DNA of 13,848 nt. Origin: JBQLZO01 sp052168315 (GTDB lineage: Bacteria > Planctomycetota > Phycisphaerae > Phycisphaerales > UBA1924). The notes beneath the pieces are model-generated. The model was given only the letters and a program-made list of their open reading frames with translations. It ran no database searches and had not been told where the DNA came from. The stretch covers positions 1 through 13,848 of the forward strand of contig JBQLZO010000067.1 of assembly GCA_052168315.1 (NCBI GenBank), read 5' to 3'. Shown piece after piece: positions 6,617 to 13,793 of this stretch. Numbering within the stretch: position 1 is the stretch's first letter; each line of letters opens with the position of its first letter. The position numbers were made by a program, and so were the translations under genes.

Positions 6617-7318
6617 GTGCCAACCCCCAACCGATCACCCTCGCCCGCTCGCTTCATCGTGCCCATCGCCATCATCGGCGCGATCATCGCGGCGGCCCTC
6701 CTCATCCCGCCCTGGCAGCGCGCCCTCAGAGGCGCTGACCCCGTGCCCATCAGCGCCGCCCTCCGCGTCTTCGCGCAGGCGCTCAACGCATACCACGCCG
6801 GCGAACCCGGACAACACTCCACCGTCCTCGTGCTGCTCCACCAGCGCATGATCGAACCCGAGCTGCTGTTCATCACCCGTGCCCGCGCCCCGCGTCGATC
6901 ATCATCATCATCAACGCCCCCGATGCCCGACGCCGCATCGTTCAACTACCACGGCATCACCGCGCTCGATGCGTACGAACAGCGGGCCACGCTCGAACAG
7001 ATCACCGCCGCCGCCGATGCCGCGCTCGCAGACAACCCGTGGGAACGCATCGGCTGCTTCCGCCTGCTCCGCCAGGGCGTGCCCTACTCGACGCCCGAGA
7101 GCAACTCCGTCATCGTCGCCTTCGCCATCCACGAGAGCGACTCGCAGCAGTACGCCTTGATCGCCCGAGCCGACGCATCCGTCCGCTCCCATCCCCGGGC
7201 CGATCCTGCCCTGGCCGAAGAACTCACCGCCGCCACCACGGCCGCAATCGCCGCCGGCGTGGCCCCACCTCCCGCCGAACTCATCGAATTCGCCAACCCC
7301 ACCGCCACCACCCGCTGA
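6617..7318 (+). CDS. Membrane-anchored protein of unknown function, paralogue 2
   Basis: This 233-residue protein begins at a GTG with one membrane helix at about residues 12-31. The unidentified soluble domain shared with the gene at 4851-5759 follows. Shared landmarks are STVLV (68-72), FNYHGITALDA (109-119), NPWERIG (140-146), IHES (171-174), ADASV (185-189) and the PPPAELIEF tail ending in TATTR. A short Ser-rich insert (about 95-99) is encoded by an ATC trinucleotide run near 6898-6912, probably from slippage. No ATG is available before the helix except one that would read through the repeat, so GTG at 6617 is the best start. The ribosome-binding site is weak (AAGC about 11 bases upstream). 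Function unknown. Confidence 0.75.
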   Translation: MPTPNRSPSPARFIVPIAIIGAIIAAALLIPPWQRALRGADPVPISAALRVFAQALNAYHAGEPGQHSTVLVLLHQRMIEPELLFITRARAPRRSSSSSTPPMPDAASFNYHGITALDAYEQRATLEQITAAADAALADNPWERIGCFRLLRQGVPYSTPESNSVIVAFAIHESDSQQYALIARADASVRSHPRADPALAEELTAATTAAIAAGVAPPPAELIEFANPTATTR

Positions 7319-7418
7319 GAGCCCCCTCCCTCCCCTCGGTGGGACGGGCGTCCCGCCCGTCTCCTCATCTTCCCCTACATCTTCCCCGCCATACCACAGG
7401 CACACAGGACCATTCCCC
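7295..7418. repeat. Paralogue-tail plus hairpin repeat, copy 4
   Basis: It begins in the tail codons of paralogue 2, contains the 36-bp core at 7335-7370 with the 7-bp stem, and continues with a downstream segment (CATCTTCCCC, CCATACCACAGGCACA, CCATTCCCC). That segment matches the copy at 4702-4799. The two outer copies thus share extra sequence and bracket the whole paralogue block. Confidence 0.85.
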
Positions 7419-7446
7419 GCCAGCACACCCAGCCCGTCCCCATCGC

Positions 7447-7485
7447 AAAAAAGCAGAGGATCGAGAGCCCTCAGGCCCCCGATCC
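7447..7485 (-). terminator. Intrinsic terminator of the minus-strand unit
   Basis: On the minus strand, GGATCG and CGATCC at the ends of 7458-7485 enclose further pairing (GGGGCC with GGCTCT, two G-U pairs). Together they give a stem of about 12 bp with a TGAG loop. After five bases (TCTGC) comes a run of six T (7447-7452). It lies 20 bases past the stop of the gene ending at 7506. Confidence 0.65.
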
Positions 7486-7505
7486 GTCATCAGCATCACA
7501 CGGGA

Positions 7506-9602
7506 TCAATCCTGACCGATCGTCTCCAGGGCATCGATCAGCATCAGGATGTGCGCATCAATGGCCGTGCCGGAGAGCCCCGCGACGAACGCGGCGTACT
7601 CGCAGGGCTCGGAGAAGCCGAGGAACTGGACCGCCGGATGCAGGGCCTGCCCGCAGGCGCCGCCGGATTCCATCTGCGATGACCCGCCGCCCATCATCAT
7701 CATTCCCCCACCGCCTCCGCCGCCCGGGCATTCGCCGCAGTCCTCGCTCCCGAACTCGCCCAGCAGCAGGCCGAGGTCGTCCGAATCCACGATCCCGTTG
7801 TTGTTCAGATCAGCGCTGAGGTATTCGGTGGAACTCGACTGCCCAAACTGGCTGAGGAGGATGCCCTGATCGTCCGAGTTCACCTCTCCATCCTCGTTGA
7901 TGTCGGCAAAGCACTTGCCGACCTGATAATTGATCGTCCAGTCCTGCACCGAGAAGTCGGTGGAACTGAACTGCGTGCTCCACAGGTAGCTGTATCCAGT
8001 GGGCAGCGTGGGAAACTCCGCGGGGGTCACGGGCCGGAGGCGGTAGTCGGTCGATGGGGAGAACGCGCCGGTGAACGCGACCGCGATGATGCGGAGCGGA
8101 GCGTTCTCCACATACGACACGGTGTACGCCGATGTCGGGACCGTCGTCCACGATCCGCCGGCGCACGGGCGGCTCTCGACGATGATGGGCTCCTCCCCGC
8201 TCGGCGAATCCCACTCCACCGGCCCGTAGTGGACGATGGTGATCGGGTTCAACGCGGTCCGCTCCTGTCCCACGGAGAGGTAGCCGCTGGAGGGGTCGAG
8301 TTCGGCCAGGTGGAGGAAGTAGGGTGGAATGCCGATGGAGCCGTTACCGATTTCGTTGGCGGCTTGCTCATAGTCCACTCCCAAGTTTGGGTTGATCGTC
8401 TCGCCGTTCCCGATGACCAGTCCTTCCCACTTCACCTCGTTGAATGGGGGCTCTGGTGGGCAGAATACGGCATCGGTCCGTGTTCCATCGAACAGGGTCG
8501 GGTTGGGCTCGGGAATCGGGTCGCCGTTGGATCCGACGATGATCTGGCCGGAGATCGCGCCAACCGCATGCACCAGACCATAATCTTCGTAACAGCACCC
8601 GCACAGGTTTCCTTCGACGACGCAGTACGGCGCGCCGGTGCAGTTCTCAGTGACATCGAGATCATCGAGATTCAAGTTGATGTGGATATCGGCGCTGATG
8701 TTCTGCAACGCGAAGATTGTTCCCGGGCCCGATGTGCCTGCCGAGTGCGAGCCGACCCGCTGCAGCTTGCCGAATACCAGCGTGCCGTCGCCGATGTCAC
8801 CGCTCCCGTTGAGCTGGTTCATCCGAAAGTTCTGGACCGATGGACCGCGCGTTGGATCATCCGGAAAGTGCAAGTCGCCGTGGAACCCGCCGCCCTGCAT
8901 GTCCAGGAAACCATCGACCTGCCAGAGAACCGGGATGGCCGGGGTACCAAGGATAAGATCGGGTGGGGTACCGATGTTGCCAACCACGACAAAATTGCTG
9001 ATGGCGTAGCCCCCGGGCCACACGCCATCGGGATCGCCACGGATCAGCAGATCGCCAAGGAAGTCGCCCTGAACCAAGATGCTATCGACCTGCCGTCTCG
9101 TGTTGAGTCCAGCTGGATTATAATAGTTAATCAACTCAATAGGGCCATCAACATCATTATTGATCACACCGTTTGCATCGGAACCTCCCGCCCACTCGCT
9201 TACTGACAGGCTCCCGAGCGAGCCAATCGAACCTTGAATGACAAACCTAACCATGGATTCGGAGTCACCTGAACTTGTATCGACTTCCACACGCTCTACG
9301 CGAGAGACTCCAGATGCGGTGACAAGGACAGCGGGCTCGCTTCCATACCAGTTGTCACGAAAATCCTTGATGATGAGGGTACCGAAGTGGTCCGTGGCGG
9401 ACCCGGTAATCTCAACTACTGTGAGCGTATCGGGATCTGACGCATCAATCACCAACTCGAAAACTGGTGGGGACGACGAGACTTGGGTGATGGAACCCGG
9501 ACCGCTCTCGATCATCGGCGTGATGCTTGCGGCATCAACACATGCTCCATGCTCGAGAGACATCGTGACCGCCACAAGCAACAGCAACCAATTACTACGC
9601 AT
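7506..9602 (-). CDS. Secreted protein with dockerin/EF-hand-type repeats
   Basis: The 698-residue protein starts with a signal peptide (hydrophobic residues 5-15, cleavage probably near 24). A long region rich in beta-strand-like repeats follows. Near the C-terminus are two calcium-loop repeats of the dockerin type I pattern: DINEDGEVNSDD at 567-578 and DLNNNGIVDSDD at 598-609, each followed by a LLL/ILL-FG helix. A Gly7-Met4-Gly3 linker (about 627-639) and a final 50-residue segment with several cysteines follow. Such secreted dockerin-bearing proteins are common in Phycisphaerae; the partner and role are unknown. The start is fixed by AAGGAGG 4 bases upstream, and the gene overlaps the previous one by 8 bp. 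The first 170 or so codons are less GC-rich than the rest. There is no PEP-CTERM tail. Confidence 0.88.
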   Translation of the reverse strand: MRSNWLLLLVAVTMSLEHGACVDAASITPMIESGPGSITQVSSSPPVFELVIDASDPDTLTVVEITGSATDHFGTLIIKDFRDNWYGSEPAVLVTASGVSRVERVEVDTSSGDSESMVRFVIQGSIGSLGSLSVSEWAGGSDANGVINNDVDGPIELINYYNPAGLNTRRQVDSILVQGDFLGDLLIRGDPDGVWPGGYAISNFVVVGNIGTPPDLILGTPAIPVLWQVDGFLDMQGGGFHGDLHFPDDPTRGPSVQNFRMNQLNGSGDIGDGTLVFGKLQRVGSHSAGTSGPGTIFALQNISADIHINLNLDDLDVTENCTGAPYCVVEGNLCGCCYEDYGLVHAVGAISGQIIVGSNGDPIPEPNPTLFDGTRTDAVFCPPEPPFNEVKWEGLVIGNGETINPNLGVDYEQAANEIGNGSIGIPPYFLHLAELDPSSGYLSVGQERTALNPITIVHYGPVEWDSPSGEEPIIVESRPCAGGSWTTVPTSAYTVSYVENAPLRIIAVAFTGAFSPSTDYRLRPVTPAEFPTLPTGYSYLWSTQFSSTDFSVQDWTINYQVGKCFADINEDGEVNSDDQGILLSQFGQSSSTEYLSADLNNNGIVDSDDLGLLLGEFGSEDCGECPGGGGGGGMMMMGGGSSQMESGGACGQALHPAVQFLGFSEPCEYAAFVAGLSGTAIDAHILMLIDALETIGQD

Positions 9603-10617
9603 ACCGCCTCCTTCGAGAAAGTGTGAAAATGTAAAAGCTACTCATCAGTGCAGATGTCCCTGGTCCTGGGACTGGAGTGGCGAGCCGAAATGTCGTGGTT
9701 CCGCCTACCATTGGAGCCCACAAGCCATTGACCCAGAGCAAATCTGCGTCAAGACCTCCTCCTCTTATTGAACTTCTTGTGACGACTAATCCTGAGAGAG
9801 TGCTGTCAGTCCACTCTCGATCTCCCCCCGACACATCCAGTACCCCCCACGGGCTCTGCGTGTTGGGATACGAGCCGACATCGTGGTAGATGAACGAACT
9901 GTACCCCGCATCCGTCTCGCCCACGCCGGGTGGACCAGGGACCAATGGCTCATTCCCACCATCCGGATACATCCAGTACCCCTCCTCACCCTCGCCATAC
10001 CGATGCGGGTCGTAGTACAGCGCCTTCACATACTCGGCCTCGCTCGGGATCCAGACCTTCGCGCCGGGCTTCGGCCCGACCTGATCCGTGTACCCCACGA
10101 AGTTCCCGTTCTCATCCTCGATCACACCGAAGGTCGAAGTGTCGTACACGCCATCGGCAAACGCCCACGCCTCACTGACCTTGCCGTTGTGCAGCCAGTT
10201 CGCGAACTTCTTCGCCAGCCGCAGGCTCGGCGTCGCCGGAAGATCCTCGGCCCCCGGATACACCACCGGCACAGGCGGCAGCAGGTTCAGGTGCGAGCCC
10301 GTCTGCCCGTAGTACTCCTGCGCCGTTGCGAACGGCTTGTACGCCTGCACGAACTCGATGAACTGCGAGGCCGTCACCGGCGTCCGCGAGAGCCGGAACG
10401 AATACCCCACGCTCCCCACCGGATCCCAGTCCAGCGGACTCCCCGTGTGCCCAGCCTCCTCAGGCGTCGGATTGCGGTTGCCCGGCGCACCGATGGTCGA
10501 CCACTCGAACGCCTCATCGCCCACGAACACCCCGCCCACGGCCGGCCCACCCAGCGCTCCCGCAACAGCGCACACCACCAGCCCGGTCACCCGAGCGCTG
10601 AGACTTCCCATGGCCAT
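9595..10617 (-). CDS. SUMF1-fold protein with PEP-CTERM-like tail
   Basis: This 340-residue protein has a signal peptide (about 8-30). A formylglycine-generating-enzyme/SUMF1-type domain follows: FRLSRTPVTASQFIEFV (74-90), VWIPSEAEYVKAL (188-200), SPWGVLDVSGGDREWTD (255-271), IRGGG (284-288) and TFRLA (309-313). The mature domain has no cysteine, so the copper-binding cysteines of true formylglycine-generating enzymes are missing; it is probably a structural or binding member. Residues 315-340 form a PEP-CTERM-like sorting signal: VPGPGT, a hydrophobic helix and an RRRR cluster. Such tails are normally processed by an exosortase and sort proteins to the cell surface. ATG 10617 has GGAGG 6 bases upstream; the open frame beyond it is not used. 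It overlaps the next gene by 8 bp and follows the dehydrogenase gene by 127 bp. Confidence 0.88.
   Translation of the reverse strand: MAMGSLSARVTGLVVCAVAGALGGPAVGGVFVGDEAFEWSTIGAPGNRNPTPEEAGHTGSPLDWDPVGSVGYSFRLSRTPVTASQFIEFVQAYKPFATAQEYYGQTGSHLNLLPPVPVVYPGAEDLPATPSLRLAKKFANWLHNGKVSEAWAFADGVYDTSTFGVIEDENGNFVGYTDQVGPKPGAKVWIPSEAEYVKALYYDPHRYGEGEEGYWMYPDGGNEPLVPGPPGVGETDAGYSSFIYHDVGSYPNTQSPWGVLDVSGGDREWTDSTLSGLVVTRSSIRGGGLDADLLWVNGLWAPMVGGTTTFRLATPVPGPGTSALMSSFYIFTLSRRRRYA
9607..9613 (-). promoter_or_regulatory. Shine-Dalgarno inside the Arg codons of the upstream gene
   Basis: AAGGAGG lies 4 bases before the ATG at 9602 and is formed by the codons CGA-AGG-AGG-CGG, which encode the RRRR of the PEP-CTERM-like tail of the previous protein. 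Translation of the two genes is therefore probably coupled. Confidence 0.8.
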
Positions 10618-10718
10618 GCCGGCCCTCCATTCGAACGAACAATGCCAACCGACAAGAACACACCGCCATCGCCGCGCAACGCCAAGCCACCGGCGTGGAT
10701 CGCCACATCTCCGGAATC

Positions 10719-10736
10719 CCGCCCCGAACCGGGCGG
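10719..10736 (-). terminator. Weak hairpin after the dehydrogenase gene
   Basis: CCGCCC and GGGCGG pair around a 6-base loop, starting 8 bases after the stop at 10745. No U-tract follows, so it may be an attenuator, an RNA-stabilising structure or nothing. The whole gap 10618-10744 contains no TA dinucleotide and hence no conventional -10 box. Confidence 0.2.
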
Positions 10737-10744
10737 AACACCCC

Positions 10745-12073
10745 TCACGCCCCCACCCACCGCCGAGTCTCAAGCCCCCGCCCCCGGATCGCGTTCCGCG
10801 TATCCACCACCACCCGCGCGTGCGCGGCGATCATCGCCCAGTCGAACGCCGCATGGTCCGTCGCCACCAGCACGCAGTCATAGCTCGCCACCCGCTCGCC
10901 TGTCAGCGCCACCGACTCCATCTTCAGATCGTGTTTGCGCATCCGGTGCGTGCGCGGCACATGCGGATCCGAATACTCCACCACCGCCCCCGCATCCTGC
11001 AGCCGCTCGATCAGCACCAGCGCGGGGCTTTCCCGCACATCGGCCACATCCTTCTTGTACGCCAGCCCCAGCACCAGCACCCGCGAGCCCTTCAGCGCCT
11101 TCCCTTCATCGTTCAGCGCCTCGCCCACCCGGCGCACCACATGCTCCGGCATCGCGTGGTTGATCTCCCCGGCCAGTTCAATAAACCGCGTCGCCAGCCC
11201 GTGCTCCCGCGCCTTCCAGGTCAGGTAGAACGGATCGATCGGGATGCAGTGCCCGCCAAGCCCCGGCCCCGGATAGAACGCCTGGAAGCCGAACGGCTTC
11301 GTCGCCGCCGCATCGATTACCTCCCAGATGTCGATCCCCATCGCCCCCAGCACCAGCTTCATCTCGTTCACCAGCGCGATGTTCACCGCGCGGTAGATGT
11401 TCTCCAGCAGCTTCGCCGACTCGCCCACCTCCGCCGAGGACACCGGCACCACCGCATCGATCGCCCGCCGGTACAGCGCCACCGCCAGCTCACCCGACAC
11501 CCCATCGATCCCGCCCACGAGCTTCGGGATCGCCTTCGTCGAACGGTCCCGCCGACCCGGATCCTCGCGCTCCGGCGAGTACGCCAGGAAGAAATCCTCC
11601 CCGCACCGCAGCCCGCCCGCCTCCAGCATCGGCAGCATCACCTCGCGCGTCGTCCCGGGATAGGTCGTCGATTCCAGGCACACCAGCTGCCCCGCCCGGA
11701 GCGAGCGCGCGATGTCGGCCGTGGTGCGCTCCACATACGACAGATCCGGCTCCAGGTGCCTGCCCAGCGGCGTCGGCACGCACACCAGCACCGCATCCGC
11801 CTCGCCCAGCCGCGAGAAATTGGCCGTGCCCTCGAACAGCCCGCCCGGGCGCAGCGCCCGCGTGAAGTCCGCGCCCAGGTGCGGCAGATAGTTCTCCCCA
11901 CGCTCCAGCGCTGCGATCTTCCCCGGATCAACATCAAACCCCAGCACCCGCAACCCCGCATCCACAAACGCCCGGCACAGCGGCAGCCCCACATATCCCA
12001 GCCCCACCACCCCCACGCACAAAGACCCATCCCCCAGCCGCCGCTCAAACAGTGCCTGTGCGCTCGTGCTCAT
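10745..12073 (-). CDS. wbpA: WbpA-type UDP-N-acetylglucosamine 6-dehydrogenase
   Basis: The 442-residue protein is a UDP-glucose/GDP-mannose dehydrogenase family member: NAD loop GLGYVG at residues 24-29, CVPTPLGRHLEPDLSYV at 98-114, ESTTYPGTT at 134-142, YSPEREDPG at 165-173, KLLENIYRAVNI at 221-232, and GLGGHCIPIDPFYLTWKARE at 271-290 with catalytic Cys276. As far as I can compare from memory, the segments STTYPGTT, SPEREDPG and GGHCIPIDPFYLTWK match WbpA/UDP-GlcNAc dehydrogenases better than UDP-glucose dehydrogenases. The likely product is UDP-N-acetylglucosaminuronate for surface polysaccharide; this specificity is inferred. ATG 12073 was chosen over the longer frame to 12253, which runs through a hairpin repeat. 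TACACT ends 8 bases before the ATG, again suggesting a leaderless start. It appears to head the minus-strand unit with the two secreted-protein genes. Confidence 0.9.
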   Translation of the reverse strand: MSTSAQALFERRLGDGSLCVGVVGLGYVGLPLCRAFVDAGLRVLGFDVDPGKIAALERGENYLPHLGADFTRALRPGGLFEGTANFSRLGEADAVLVCVPTPLGRHLEPDLSYVERTTADIARSLRAGQLVCLESTTYPGTTREVMLPMLEAGGLRCGEDFFLAYSPEREDPGRRDRSTKAIPKLVGGIDGVSGELAVALYRRAIDAVVPVSSAEVGESAKLLENIYRAVNIALVNEMKLVLGAMGIDIWEVIDAAATKPFGFQAFYPGPGLGGHCIPIDPFYLTWKAREHGLATRFIELAGEINHAMPEHVVRRVGEALNDEGKALKGSRVLVLGLAYKKDVADVRESPALVLIERLQDAGAVVEYSDPHVPRTHRMRKHDLKMESVALTGERVASYDCVLVATDHAAFDWAMIAAHARVVVDTRNAIRGRGLETRRWVGA

Positions 12074-12081
12074 CGCGAGGC

Positions 12082-12087
12082 AGTGTA
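12082..12087 (-). promoter_or_regulatory. Candidate -10 box (TACACT) of the dehydrogenase gene
   Basis: On the minus strand TACACT ends 8 bases before the ATG at 12073, with no ribosome-binding site between. It is the same hexamer and nearly the same spacing as before the DUF58 gene. The region where a -35 box would lie falls in the first hairpin of the repeat at 12099-12188. Confidence 0.45.
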
Positions 12088-12098
12088 ATCGTCCATCC

Positions 12099-12188
12099 GC
12101 CCCGAAGGGGCGCCGGCCTGTAGCCACGGGTGAAGCGCAGCGCAACCCGTGGAAAGCCTCCGAACATCCACACTGCCCCGAAGGGGCA
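12099..12188. repeat. Three-hairpin intergenic repeat
   Basis: Three perfect inverted repeats follow each other: GCCCC-GAA-GGGGC at 12099-12111, CCACGGGT/ACCCGTGG around 13 bases at 12124-12152, and TGCCCC-GAA-GGGGCA at 12174-12188. The two outer hairpins share the CCCCGAAGGGG core. The arrangement resembles dispersed palindromic repeats I recall from planctomycete and related genomes. It lies between two divergent genes. No coding potential is claimed. Confidence 0.75.
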
Positions 12189-12266
12189 GAGGAGCCATCC
12201 GACCAACCACGCGCCCGCGACGCCGCCCATCCACCGCCGCACCCGACCATCACCCCCCCGATGCTC

Positions 12267-12272
12267 TAACAT
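12267..12272 (+). promoter_or_regulatory. Candidate -10 box (TAACAT) of the decarboxylase gene
   Basis: TAACAT is the only TA-containing -10-like hexamer between the hairpin repeat and the ATG at 12311. It would give a leader of about 30 bases. No -35 box or strong ribosome-binding site is evident, so this is tentative. Confidence 0.3.
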
Positions 12273-12310
12273 CCACCCCGCAATCCTCCCAACCACCGGA
12301 CCCACCCACC

Positions 12311-13279
<969 letters not shown>

Positions 13280-13308
13280 CCCCCCAACATCCCACGGAGC
13301 CGATGCCG

Positions 13309-13779
13309 ATGACCACCCCCATCACCATCCGCCCCGCCACACCCGCCGACATCGACGCGTGGAAGGCCATGCGCGCAGCCCTCTGGCACGACTGGGACCC
13401 CACCGGCTTCGAGGAGGAGGCCCGCACCTACTTCCGCGACCACACCATCGGCCTGCTCCCCCACATCGTCCTGATCGCCACCACGACCAACGACGACCCC
13501 CACCCCATCGCCCTCGCCGAGGCCTCGCTCCGCCAGTACGCCGAGGGCGCGGAGACCTCGCCCGTCGGCTACCTCGAAGCCTGGTTCGTCGACCAGCGCC
13601 ACCGCCATCAGGGCATCGGGCGCGCGCTCGTCGACGCCGCCAAACGCTGGGCCCGGGAAAACGGCTGCTCCGAGTTCGCCTCAGACACCGAGATCGAGAA
13701 CGAGCGCAGCCGCGCCGCCCACCGCGCGCTCGGATTCCGTGAAGCCTGCGCCATCCGCTGCTTCATCACATCGCTCTGA
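13309..13779 (+). CDS. GNAT N-acetyltransferase, AAC(6')-like
   Basis: The 156-residue protein has a GNAT fold: ITIRPATPADIDAW at 5-18, EASLR (71-75), ETSPVGYLEAWFV (82-94), the acetyl-CoA loop RHQGIGRA (99-106), and EFASDTE-ENERSRAAHRALGF (122-143). The segments ETSPVG-LE, EFASD and ALGF are typical of aminoglycoside 6'-N-acetyltransferases of the AAC(6')-I group and of chromosomal relatives whose natural substrate is unknown. Resistance is not implied by sequence alone. GGAG lies 9 bases before the ATG at 13309; an ATG at 13303 is also in frame but too close to that site. It follows the decarboxylase stop by 29 bp and is probably in the same operon. Part of its coding sequence recurs exactly at the window end. 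Confidence 0.85.
   Translation: MTTPITIRPATPADIDAWKAMRAALWHDWDPTGFEEEARTYFRDHTIGLLPHIVLIATTTNDDPHPIALAEASLRQYAEGAETSPVGYLEAWFVDQRHRHQGIGRALVDAAKRWARENGCSEFASDTEIENERSRAAHRALGFREACAIRCFITSL
13602..13656. repeat. 55-bp exact direct repeat, copy inside the acetyltransferase
   Basis: This stretch encodes the acetyl-CoA loop and following helix of the acetyltransferase. It is identical base for base to 13794-13848, 192 bases downstream. The flanking bases on the left differ (A against C). Confidence 0.95.
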
Positions 13780-13793
13780 TCCCCTCCCCGCCC

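Noticed and set aside
4702..7418. CRISPR array made of the four repeated units
   Set aside because: Spacing is 700-1100 bases, units include coding tails, and no cas genes are present.
8229..9206. Plus-strand open frame of 325 codons opposite the dockerin-type gene
   Set aside because: No ribosome-binding site or domain; the minus-strand protein has a signal peptide and calcium loops.
9595..10617. Active formylglycine-generating sulfatase-modifying enzyme
   Set aside because: No cysteines in the mature domain and no sulfatase gene nearby.
10618..10773. N-terminal extension of the SUMF1-like gene
   Set aside because: It would overlap the dehydrogenase gene and bury the signal peptide; ATG 10617 has GGAGG upstream.
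10745..12073. Plain UDP-glucose 6-dehydrogenase (ugd)
   Set aside because: Segments such as STTYPGTT, SPEREDPG and GGHCIPIDPFYLTWKARE fit the WbpA group better, though this is from memory of the family and not from an alignment.
10337..12088. Long plus-strand open frame opposite the dehydrogenase
   Set aside because: Composition is a shadow of the minus-strand gene (Arg, His, Pro and Gln), with no recognisable domain.
12074..12253. N-terminal extension of the dehydrogenase to 12253
   Set aside because: The extra 60 residues are translated from the three-hairpin repeat, and the family starts at the Rossmann loop just after ATG 12073.
12149..12310. N-terminal extension of the UDP-xylose synthase to 12149
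   Set aside because: It reads through the repeat and intergenic DNA; ATG 12311 places the NAD loop at residue 9, as normal.
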